64,000 nt of DNA from Dyadobacter pollutisoli (GTDB lineage: Bacteria; Bacteroidota; Bacteroidia; Cytophagales; Spirosomataceae): positions 2,048,501-2,112,500 of the forward strand of contig NZ_CP112998.1 of NCBI RefSeq assembly GCF_026625565.1. Reading direction: 5' to 3'. Both the position numbers and the translations under genes were made by a program. The number at the start of each line of letters is the position of its first letter. Positions within the stretch are counted from its first letter, which is position 1. This document shows positions 50,131-57,833 of the stretch, piece by piece. The notes beneath the pieces were generated by a model. That model was given only the letters and a program-made list of their open reading frames with translations. It was not told where the DNA came from and searched no databases.

Positions 50131-52338
50131 ATGACCGAAATTAACCGTCGAAAGTTTATTAAAATGTCCGCTGGCGCGGGTGTCGCATTGAATTTATTGC
50201 CCCCATTGATCAGAAAAGCACTGGCGGTGGATGCATACAATCCGTCCAAGAGTATCCAGGACGTGCAGCACGTAGTCATTCTCATGCAGGAAAACCGTTC
50301 ATTTGATCATTATTTTGGAACAATGCGTGGCGTAAGAGGTTTCGGCGACCGCTTTCCGATCCCACTGGAAACTGGGAAAAATGTATTTTTTCAGTCCGAT
50401 GGAAAACGGGAAATTCCACCTTACCGGGCTGACAAAAAGACCATGAATGCAGCTCTCGTGAATGGAACACCGCACGATTTCCCGGATACGCAGGCCGCCT
50501 GGAACCAGGGGAAGTATGGCTACTGGCCTATGTTCAAGACGCCTTTTTCAATGGCTTACTATACCCGGGAAGAGATTCCGTTCCAGTATGCGCTGGCCGA
50601 GTCGTTCACGGTTTCCGACGCCTATCATTGCTCCGTTGCCACCGGTACTGATCCAAACCGCATTGTTTTCTGGTCGGGTTCTAATTTTGATCCGGCAAAA
50701 AGGGCCGCGGGCATCAACTGTACGGACGCGGACTCAGAGCCTGTGAACCTGCGCTGCTGGCCAGAGCATGCAGAAGGTACCAACCAGCCGGGACTCATGC
50801 CCGAGCCGGGTTACGTGTACCGCGGATCGTCATTTAAATGGGACACGATCCCGGACGTTTTGCAAAAAGCAGGAATCAGCTGGCGAATTTACCAGGACCC
50901 TAATGATAACTGGGAGGGTGCGATGCATGGTTGTCTGGCCTTTGAGAGCTTCCGGACGGCAAAACCGGGATCGCCGATCTATGAAAATGGCATGAAACAC
51001 TGGTCGCTGGATGACCTTACCAGACAGGTAAAGGACGGAACATTGCCTCAGGTAAGCTGGATACTGCCGTCCAAAAGCAATTCCGAACACCCGAGCGGAC
51101 CGTCCAGCCCGAACCGGGGAGGCGACTTTACCCATCAGGTGCTGACGGCCATTACTTCGAATCCTGAGGTGTGGAGCAAAACCGTTTTCTTCCTCACATT
51201 CGATGAAAACGATGGGTTGTTTGACCATTTGCCAGCTCCTGCGGTACCTTCATTTAACATGGACGGTACACTTGCTGGTAAGGCTACGATGGACATTGCC
51301 GGGATGTATTTCAATAATGACAAAGGCACAACTTCCTTCCCGAACCCATTCCTGGAAGCGAGTATGAAAAAGGGCGGCGAGGTGAAAAAGCGGATCTATC
51401 AGGATAAAAGGGATACGATTAGCGGAAATATCCGGCCATGGGGAATGGGGCCGAGAGTGCCGATGTACATCATATCTCCTTGGAGCAAAGGTGGTTGGGT
51501 AGATTCGCAGGTCGCTGACCATACTTCCGTCGGGCAGTTTTTGGAAAAGCGTTTTAAAGTGAGCATCCCAGCGATCAGCCCGTGGCACCGGGCGGTGAGT
51601 AGTGACCTTACTTCTGCATTCGACTTTGTGAACCCCAATGATCCGGTCTTTCCAAAACTGCCGGATACCGCCAATTATGCTGATCTGGAAGCGTCGTCAA
51701 AATTACTGCCGAAAGCTGCCGCACCTGAATCACCTGCGCCATTGTTTTATGAAAAAGGCACCCGTTTCTCACGTGCACTCCCGTACAGGCTGCATACGCA
51801 TGCGGAACAGACTCAAAATACAAACGAAATCAGACTGAAATTTGAAAATATTGGTACTGCCGGTGCCGTGTTCCATGTGTACGATCTCAAACATTTGGAC
51901 CGCATTCCGCGGCGATATACCGTGGAGGCTGGCAAGCAGCTTGCGGACGAGTGGGATTTGTCAAAGGATAATGGCGATTACGATCTGGAAGTTTATGGCC
52001 CGAACGGGTACTTTCGCAAGTTTTCGGGAAACAGGAAAAACCAGGAACCGGAGATCTCTGTCGGATATGACCATAAAAAGGGTATGCTGATGCTGGAACT
52101 GCAAAACCCCGGCAAGGTTTCGGTGCAAGTTACCATTCATTCCAATGTTTATGATCATGGAGGTCCCTGGACATTTCAGCTGACGTCCCGTGGCAAAGCG
52201 AAAAAAGAATGGCCGTTGGCTACGTCGGGTAACTGGTATGATTTTTCAGTCAAAACTTCGGAAGAAAATGGTTTCATGCGACGGGTGGCCGGAAGGGTTG
52301 AAACGGGTAAGCCGGGCATCAGCGATCCGGCGGTATAG
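50131..52338 (+). CDS. Tat-exported phosphocholine-type phospholipase C
   Basis: 735 residues. N-terminal twin-arginine signal (NRRKFIKMSAGAGVAL), then the phosphoesterase domain of bacterial phospholipase C (about 45-500) with VVILMQENRSFDHYFGTMRG, the SVATGTDPNR motif, FLTFDENDGLFDH and PLC-type histidines, followed by two C-terminal beta domains (about 560-720; DUF756-like). It should hydrolyse phosphatidylcholine or sphingomyelin outside the cytosol, freeing phosphocholine. Family members also include acid phosphatase-like enzymes, so phospholipid specificity is not certain. It sits upstream of a receiver/histidine kinase/metallophosphoesterase run, but a 195-base gap separates them. Confidence 0.9.
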   Translation: MTEINRRKFIKMSAGAGVALNLLPPLIRKALAVDAYNPSKSIQDVQHVVILMQENRSFDHYFGTMRGVRGFGDRFPIPLETGKNVFFQSDGKREIPPYRADKKTMNAALVNGTPHDFPDTQAAWNQGKYGYWPMFKTPFSMAYYTREEIPFQYALAESFTVSDAYHCSVATGTDPNRIVFWSGSNFDPAKRAAGINCTDADSEPVNLRCWPEHAEGTNQPGLMPEPGYVYRGSSFKWDTIPDVLQKAGISWRIYQDPNDNWEGAMHGCLAFESFRTAKPGSPIYENGMKHWSLDDLTRQVKDGTLPQVSWILPSKSNSEHPSGPSSPNRGGDFTHQVLTAITSNPEVWSKTVFFLTFDENDGLFDHLPAPAVPSFNMDGTLAGKATMDIAGMYFNNDKGTTSFPNPFLEASMKKGGEVKKRIYQDKRDTISGNIRPWGMGPRVPMYIISPWSKGGWVDSQVADHTSVGQFLEKRFKVSIPAISPWHRAVSSDLTSAFDFVNPNDPVFPKLPDTANYADLEASSKLLPKAAAPESPAPLFYEKGTRFSRALPYRLHTHAEQTQNTNEIRLKFENIGTAGAVFHVYDLKHLDRIPRRYTVEAGKQLADEWDLSKDNGDYDLEVYGPNGYFRKFSGNRKNQEPEISVGYDHKKGMLMLELQNPGKVSVQVTIHSNVYDHGGPWTFQLTSRGKAKKEWPLATSGNWYDFSVKTSEENGFMRRVAGRVETGKPGISDPAV

Positions 52339-52533
52339 AACGCTGGCAGACTGACCATACGAATGCAATGGTGCCAAAAATGTGAGGTAGGGAGTCAAGT
52401 GGGATTTTATTGGGTAAAATGTGAGATCCACAGGTGTGGTATTTTATTCATGATTTTGTTGGTGCAAGAAAAGTAAATTACAATTCTAACGTATTTTTAC
52501 AGCTGTTTGATAACCCCTCTGAACTGAATTATA

Positions 52534-52935
52534 ATGCCGGGTATATTTACCGTTTTTCTGGTTGATGATGACATCGATGATCAGGAAATTTTCCTTTTTG
52601 TCATGAAGGAGGCCTATTCCGGAGCACATTGTGTCCTGGCCAAGGACGGGGTACAGGCATTGGACAAGTTGAGGGACTCCTCGTTCACGCCGGATATTAT
52701 TTTTGTAGATATCAATATGCCGCGAATGAATGGAACGGAATTGCTAATAGAGCTTAAGAAAATATCCAGGCTATCAAACACTCCCGTTTTTATGTATTCC
52801 ACTTCTGACGAACAAGAAATTGTGGCTACCTGTAAAAATCTTGGCGCCTCCGGTTTTGTTAAAAAGTATACTGATACTGACGAGGTTAAAAAGGAATTTG
52901 TACAGATCATCAGCAACCTTACCACGTCGGAATAA
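52534..52935 (+). CDS. single-domain response regulator (CheY-like)
   Basis: 133 residues, receiver domain only: acidic cluster in VFLVDDDIDDQEIF, phosphoacceptor Asp in IIFVDINMPRMNG, Thr/Ser in FMYSTSDEQE and Lys in GFVKKYTD. This short type (DDDIDD) is common in Bacteroidota beside hybrid kinases and acts by protein contact, not DNA binding. Its stop codon overlaps the start codon of the hybrid kinase by one base, so the two genes are translated together and probably form a phosphorelay. Confidence 0.93.
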   Translation: MPGIFTVFLVDDDIDDQEIFLFVMKEAYSGAHCVLAKDGVQALDKLRDSSFTPDIIFVDINMPRMNGTELLIELKKISRLSNTPVFMYSTSDEQEIVATCKNLGASGFVKKYTDTDEVKKEFVQIISNLTTSE

Positions 52936-55694
52936 TGGAAGCCAGTGTGAATAAGACCCTTGAATTTCTAGCGGGAGGCGGGGAAATGGGGGCGCGCATA
53001 CGCAATTTCGACTGGCATCAGAATCCATTGGGCAGCCCGGAATACTGGCCGCAGAGCCTCAAAACCTGTGTCCGTATTATGCTTAGTTCCAAACAGCCAA
53101 TCTGGCTTGGATGGGGAGAGCAGCTCATCAAGCTTTACAACGACGCCTACATTGACATTGTCCGTGGCAAACATCCTGTCGCATTGGGCCAGCCCGCGTC
53201 AGCAGTTTGGAAGGATATTTGGAAAGACATAGAGCCGCTCCTATCCCGCGCCATGCTGCGTGACGAAGGTACCTATCTGGAATCGCAGCTGCTCATTATG
53301 GAACGCAGCGGGTTTCCGGAGGAAACATACTATACTTTTTCCTACACGCCCGTGCTCGGGGACGACGGCAGGCCTGCGGGAATTATTTGCTACAATACTG
53401 CTGATACAGAGCGTATTATCAATGAGCGCTCGCTGAAAACCATGCAGCAGCTTGATACCCTTGCACAAAAGAAGACGGAGGAAGAAGTGTACCAGCAGGC
53501 AGCCCGGGCATTGTCAGTCAACACGCGGGATTTTCCATTTGCAATCATTTACAAGATTTCAGACGAGGGCCAGAAAGCTGAAATGACGGCTACTTCCGGT
53601 ATTTCGCAAGACCATCCCGAGCTCCGCCGGTCCATTGATTTGAAGGAAAAAAATGGAGAAGCCGGGAGCATTGCGAGGGCGGTGGAGCAGAACAGGATCG
53701 TGGAGTCGGGCAGTGAACGCAGGTGGCGCAACCCGCCACCGGGAGCCTGGGATGTGGCGCCCAGAAACTTCCTGGATGTGCCGATCAAATCGGCCAATAA
53801 GAAATTCCCGCTCGCGGTACTTACCGTTGCATTGAATCCTTACCGCAAGTTTGATGATGCTTACCGGAATTTTATCCAGCTTATTGCAGACCAGATTTCC
53901 CTGGGTGTCAACAATGCGCTGTCTTACGAAGAGGAGCGAAAGCAAGCCAAGGCATTGGCGGAGCTCGATAAAGCAAAAACATTGTTTTTTACCAATATCA
54001 GCCACGAGTTCCGTACGCCGCTTATGCTCATTCTGGGACCGCTGGAAGAGCTGCTGAACAAAACCAGTCTCAATTTGAGTTTTTCCGAAAAGCAAAATCT
54101 GGAAGTCACGCACCGGAATGCGCTACGGCTATTGAAACTCGTCAACACACTGCTGGATTTCAGCCGGATAGAAAGCGGCAGGAACCAGGCGAATTTTGTG
54201 CTGACAGACATCAGCACGTTTACGAAGAACCTGGCCTCCAACTTTCGTTCGGTCATTGAAAAAGCTGAGTTGCAGCTGAAACTGAACGTTGCGGAGATAA
54301 GCGAGCCTGTGTATGTGGACAGGCAAATGTGGGAGAAGATTGTCTTCAATCTTTTGTCCAATGCATTTAAATTTACGCTGGAAGGGACCATTACGCTGAC
54401 GCTTACTTCGCAAAATGGCCAACTTGTTTTTTCGGTGGAAGATACCGGCGTGGGTATACCCCAGAAAGAAATACCGCATATGTTCGAACGGTTCCACCGG
54501 GTGCAGAATACGGGTGGAAGAACATACGAGGGCACCGGGATAGGTTTGTCGCTGATCAAAGAAATGGTACGGTTACATCATGGTACCATTGAGGTGGAAA
54601 GCCAGACGGGCAAAGGAAGCGTGTTTACGGTACACATTCCATTTGGTAAGGAGCATTTGCCATCGTCTCAGATACAGATCGGTCAGACGGATTTCCATGA
54701 CACAATCTCCAATGTTTTTGTGGAAGAAGCGTCTACATTGCTGGATGTCGAACTGCTAACGGACCATCACGCGGCTGTTGCAGCCAGCTCTTCTGGCCGC
54801 GACCTGGTGCTGATTGTGGACGACAATGCGGATATGCGGCAGCATATTCAATCATTGATTGCTCCGAAATACGATATTATTACTGCTTCCAATGGTGTGG
54901 ACGCATTGCCGAAAATTGCCAGGTATAAGCCCTCATTAATTCTGAGTGACATTATGATGCCAGAAATGGACGGCATTGAATTGCTCCGACATGTGAAAGA
55001 TGGCCCGGAAACCAGCCAGATACCGATGATCCTGATCACGGCCAGGGCGGGAGAAGAATCGAAAATTGAAGGCTACGAGATTGGGGCAGACGATTATCTT
55101 GTCAAGCCGTTCTCAACCAATGAATTGCTTGCCAGGATCAAGGCGCAAATTAGAATAGCAAAAACAAGGAAGCTAGTAGAGGAACGGCTACAAGGGTTTT
55201 TGATGCAAATGCCGGCGGTGGTGGCTTTGGTCGAAGGGCCGGATTATCGATATACCATGGTAAATACCATGTTCCAGACGCTTTCCGGTAAAACGAGCGC
55301 TGACCTGATCGGTCGCAGCATTCAGGAAGCGTTTCCGGAACTGGCAGGACAACAGGTATTGGCAATGTTTGATCAGGTTTACGAGTCGGGCAAGCCACTG
55401 ACGAAATATGAATTGCCGGTTTCCTGGCTGTATGATAATAAAATTAAGACGGCGTACTTCGATATCGTCATTTATCCGATCAAGGACGAAGCAGACAAAT
55501 TAACTGAGCTGATGTTGCATGCCGTGGAATCGACCGGGCAGGTTTTGGCTCGAAAAAAAAATAGAAGAGAGCGAAGAGAAATTCCGTACCCTCACCGAAA
55601 CGCTTCCGCAGCTGGTGTGGATGACGGATGCAAAAGGCGCACAGCTTTTTGCATCACGTCGCTGGATCGAATACACGGGTATTATGCCTACTGA
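52935..55694 (+). CDS. hybrid histidine kinase, N-terminal part (frame broken at A9 run)
   Basis: 919 residues before the frame ends. Order: PAS-like domain (about 35-165), GAF-like domain (about 185-330), HisKA with His357 in ITNISHEFRTPLM (starting TNISHEF), ATPase domain (about 455-580; LLSNAFKFT, DTGVGIPQKE, GTGIGLSLIKEM), receiver with Asp672 in LILSDIMMPEMDG, then a PAS domain (about 755-860). After LARKK the chain turns into the low-complexity sequence NRRERREIPYPHRN and stops. The next frame continues exactly with KIEESEEKFRTLTETLPQL, so the intact protein would have about 1247 residues. A shift of +1 or loss of one A from the nine-A run restores it. Confidence 0.85.
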   Translation: MEASVNKTLEFLAGGGEMGARIRNFDWHQNPLGSPEYWPQSLKTCVRIMLSSKQPIWLGWGEQLIKLYNDAYIDIVRGKHPVALGQPASAVWKDIWKDIEPLLSRAMLRDEGTYLESQLLIMERSGFPEETYYTFSYTPVLGDDGRPAGIICYNTADTERIINERSLKTMQQLDTLAQKKTEEEVYQQAARALSVNTRDFPFAIIYKISDEGQKAEMTATSGISQDHPELRRSIDLKEKNGEAGSIARAVEQNRIVESGSERRWRNPPPGAWDVAPRNFLDVPIKSANKKFPLAVLTVALNPYRKFDDAYRNFIQLIADQISLGVNNALSYEEERKQAKALAELDKAKTLFFTNISHEFRTPLMLILGPLEELLNKTSLNLSFSEKQNLEVTHRNALRLLKLVNTLLDFSRIESGRNQANFVLTDISTFTKNLASNFRSVIEKAELQLKLNVAEISEPVYVDRQMWEKIVFNLLSNAFKFTLEGTITLTLTSQNGQLVFSVEDTGVGIPQKEIPHMFERFHRVQNTGGRTYEGTGIGLSLIKEMVRLHHGTIEVESQTGKGSVFTVHIPFGKEHLPSSQIQIGQTDFHDTISNVFVEEASTLLDVELLTDHHAAVAASSSGRDLVLIVDDNADMRQHIQSLIAPKYDIITASNGVDALPKIARYKPSLILSDIMMPEMDGIELLRHVKDGPETSQIPMILITARAGEESKIEGYEIGADDYLVKPFSTNELLARIKAQIRIAKTRKLVEERLQGFLMQMPAVVALVEGPDYRYTMVNTMFQTLSGKTSADLIGRSIQEAFPELAGQQVLAMFDQVYESGKPLTKYELPVSWLYDNKIKTAYFDIVIYPIKDEADKLTELMLHAVESTGQVLARKKNRRERREIPYPHRNASAAGVDDGCKRRTAFCITSLDRIHGYYAY

Positions 55695-56676
55695 CGAAAG
55701 TTCATGGAGGGAAATTGTTCACGAAAGCGACATTCAAAACATTGCCAGATCGTGGAGCAACAGCCTGCAAAGTGGTGAAACTTACAAGGTAGAAGTGAGG
55801 CTGAAAAGCAAGGAAGGCGAATATCGCTGGCACTACGGACAGGGTGAGCCTATCCGCAATGAGGAAGGGGACATTATTAACTGGATCGGCGCTTTTACGG
55901 ACATCAATGACCAGCGGATATTTACAGATCAGCTGGAAAAGAAGGTCCAGCAGCGGACAGAAGACCTCGTGAAAGCAAACAGAGAATTGGAATCGTTCAA
56001 CTACATTGCCAGCCATGACTTGCAAGAGCCATTGCGAAAGATCCAGACGTTTATTCATCTCATTGAGAAAAACCGGTTTGATATCGAAATATCGCAGCGG
56101 TATTATCAGAAAATATACGCTTCTGCCCAGCGAATGAGCGAGCTGATCCACTCGGTACTGACTTACAGCCGCCTGGCCAAAACAGGGGAGGAGTACGCTG
56201 AAACAGACCTGAACAAAATATTAAACGACATTCGAATTGATTTTGAGCTGTTACTGACTGAGAAGGACGCGACCATTACCTGTGGCAGGCTGCCAGTGAT
56301 CCGTGCGAATGGTTTTCAGATCAATCAGTTGTTTTCCAATCTGATCAGCAACTCACTTAAATTTTCGAAGGAAAAGCCACACATCCATATTGATGCTGAA
56401 ATGAACCTTGGTAGCGATATCACGGCTGTTAATGCTGCTGACCCAATGCAGCCATTCGTCAGGCTTATATTTTCTGACAATGGTATCGGATTTGAGCAGG
56501 AGTTCAGTGAAAAAATATTCAGCCTGTTTCAGCGCCTGCATGGCAAGCATGAATATTCCGGAACAGGTATCGGACTAAGTATTGTTAAAAAAATTGTAGA
56601 ACAGCACCATGGATTTATCGTTGCGGAGTCGCAGCCGGGAGAGGGAGCGACATTTAATATATGGATACCAGCTTGA
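55519..56676 (+). CDS. histidine kinase, C-terminal part of the split hybrid kinase
   Basis: The frame opens at 55519, but homologous sequence starts at about 55552 (EKKIEESEEKF). Domains: PAS/PAC (about 20-135; WMTDAKGAQLFASRRWIEYT, HYGQGEPIRNEEG), coiled segment, HisKA with His in IASHDLQEPLRKI (codon at 56014) and ATPase domain (LFSNLISNSLKFSK, DNGIGFEQEF, GTGIGLSIVKKI). It could be a separate kinase if translated from the ATG at 55519. However, the seamless match to the end of the upstream frame argues that both were one protein. Its end overlaps the metallophosphoesterase gene by 16 bases. Confidence 0.8.
   Translation: MPWNRPGRFWLEKKIEESEEKFRTLTETLPQLVWMTDAKGAQLFASRRWIEYTGIMPTDESSWREIVHESDIQNIARSWSNSLQSGETYKVEVRLKSKEGEYRWHYGQGEPIRNEEGDIINWIGAFTDINDQRIFTDQLEKKVQQRTEDLVKANRELESFNYIASHDLQEPLRKIQTFIHLIEKNRFDIEISQRYYQKIYASAQRMSELIHSVLTYSRLAKTGEEYAETDLNKILNDIRIDFELLLTEKDATITCGRLPVIRANGFQINQLFSNLISNSLKFSKEKPHIHIDAEMNLGSDITAVNAADPMQPFVRLIFSDNGIGFEQEFSEKIFSLFQRLHGKHEYSGTGIGLSIVKKIVEQHHGFIVAESQPGEGATFNIWIPA
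55553..55561 (+). other. A9 homopolymer at the frameshift in the hybrid kinase
   Basis: Nine consecutive A after ctcg. The upstream frame reads cga aaa aaa aat and then runs to a stop at 55694. With eight A it would read cga aaa aaa ata gaa gag and join the C-terminal kinase. Options are a real mutation, phase variation by slippage, transcriptional slippage, or a sequencing error. Confidence 0.85.
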
Positions 56677-57803
56677 AATCGATGAGTTGTACCGGTCACT
56701 CCATAATCGCAGGATGTCTTGCAGGTATTTTAATATGGGTAGCTTCTGTCACATTTTCCTTTGGACAGGATAGCATTCACAGGCGCGTGATCCTGGTCGG
56801 CGATGCAGGAGAAATTAACCCAAAGCAACATCAGGCACTGAATGACGCTGCTGCCAGTATTATTGCCGGAAAAACGACGGTGATGTTTCTCGGGGACAAT
56901 ATTTATCCGCGCGGAATGGGGCTGCCGGGGAGTGAAGAACAAGCGGCGACTCAGCAGATACTGCGGTCACAGTTCAGTCCCATGAGAGCAATGGGCGCGC
57001 CGGTTTATTTCGTTCCCGGTAACCACGATTGGGACAAGTCGGGCCGGAACGGACTTGCCAAAATCAGGCAAATGGGTCATTTTCTGCAAGATCAACACGA
57101 CCCCGGACTTGCTATGGTACCGGCCAATGGGTGCCCCGATCCAGTTGAAATAAGTCTCGGGGATAGTCTGGTCGTGATCGCATATGACAGCGAATGGTGG
57201 CTATTCCCTTATGAAAAATCGGATTCTGCGGATGGTTGCGGATGTCATACCCGGGAAGAAGTATTGTCGCGAATGCAAGAAATGAAAACCAGGAATGCTG
57301 GCAAATTCTTACTGCTCGCGTCCCACCATCCGTTCCAAAGCTACGGGACGCACGGGGGCAAGTACAGTTTGAAAGACCATATTTTCCCTTTGACAGCCCT
57401 GAAAAAGTGGTTGTTTATTCCGTTACCAGTGATCGGGTCGTTGTATCCGGCATTACGGACGATTTTCAGAAATGCTGAGGACCTCGGCCATCCGCTGTAC
57501 AAGGACATGATCAGCAGAATAGGAGCGGTTTTTCAGGACGATTCAAATGTGGTTTTTGTGGCGGGGCACGAACATGGCCTGCAATTGATCCGGGACAAGC
57601 GCTTGCAGGTAGTAAGCGGCTCGGGTTCCAAACATTCCTATGCTAAAATGGGCAAACATTCGCTTTTTTCAGATACCCGCCAGGGCTTCGTCACCATTGA
57701 TCTGCTGGCGGATAATGAGCTGGCGATAACTTATCACGCACTTTCGAAGCAAGTAATGGGTACCGTATTCTCATTTCGCTTGCCATGGAAGGCATTGAAA
57801 TGA
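56661..57803 (+). CDS. secreted calcineurin-like metallophosphoesterase
   Basis: 380 residues with an N-terminal hydrophobic export segment (about 12-35, ending near SFGQ). Metallophosphoesterase motifs are in order: Asp in ILVGDAGEIN, GDNIYPRG (FLGDN), GNHDWD, histidine in LLASHHPFQSYG and GHEHG. It hydrolyses phosphate mono- or diesters outside the cytosol. The ATG overlaps the kinase gene by 16 bases, suggesting coupled translation, so this enzyme may be part of the system that the kinase senses or controls. A perfect hairpin begins inside the last codons. Confidence 0.87.
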   Translation: MDTSLKSMSCTGHSIIAGCLAGILIWVASVTFSFGQDSIHRRVILVGDAGEINPKQHQALNDAAASIIAGKTTVMFLGDNIYPRGMGLPGSEEQAATQQILRSQFSPMRAMGAPVYFVPGNHDWDKSGRNGLAKIRQMGHFLQDQHDPGLAMVPANGCPDPVEISLGDSLVVIAYDSEWWLFPYEKSDSADGCGCHTREEVLSRMQEMKTRNAGKFLLLASHHPFQSYGTHGGKYSLKDHIFPLTALKKWLFIPLPVIGSLYPALRTIFRNAEDLGHPLYKDMISRIGAVFQDDSNVVFVAGHEHGLQLIRDKRLQVVSGSGSKHSYAKMGKHSLFSDTRQGFVTIDLLADNELAITYHALSKQVMGTVFSFRLPWKALK

Positions 57804-57812
57804 GAATACGGT
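57762..57812 (+). terminator. 16-bp perfect hairpin overlapping the metallophosphoesterase stop codon
   Basis: Arms accgtattctcatttc (57762-57777) and gaaatgagaatacggt (57797-57812), 19-base loop. The left arm and loop are coding, and the stop codon lies in the right arm. It separates the convergent metallophosphoesterase and GH95 genes and could work on both strands. Confidence 0.6.
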
Positions 57813-57833
57813 TGTATCAAAAAGGTAAAAGCA

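Noticed and set aside
52428..52439. Terminator after phospholipase C (ccaca-gg-tgtgg)
   Set aside because: Five-base arms with a two-base loop are too weak, and the site is 90 bases after the stop.
55540..55570. Classical -1 programmed frameshift
   Set aside because: Joining the two kinase frames needs +1 (or -2) and not -1, and no stimulatory structure is evident. Slippage or mutation at A9 is simpler.
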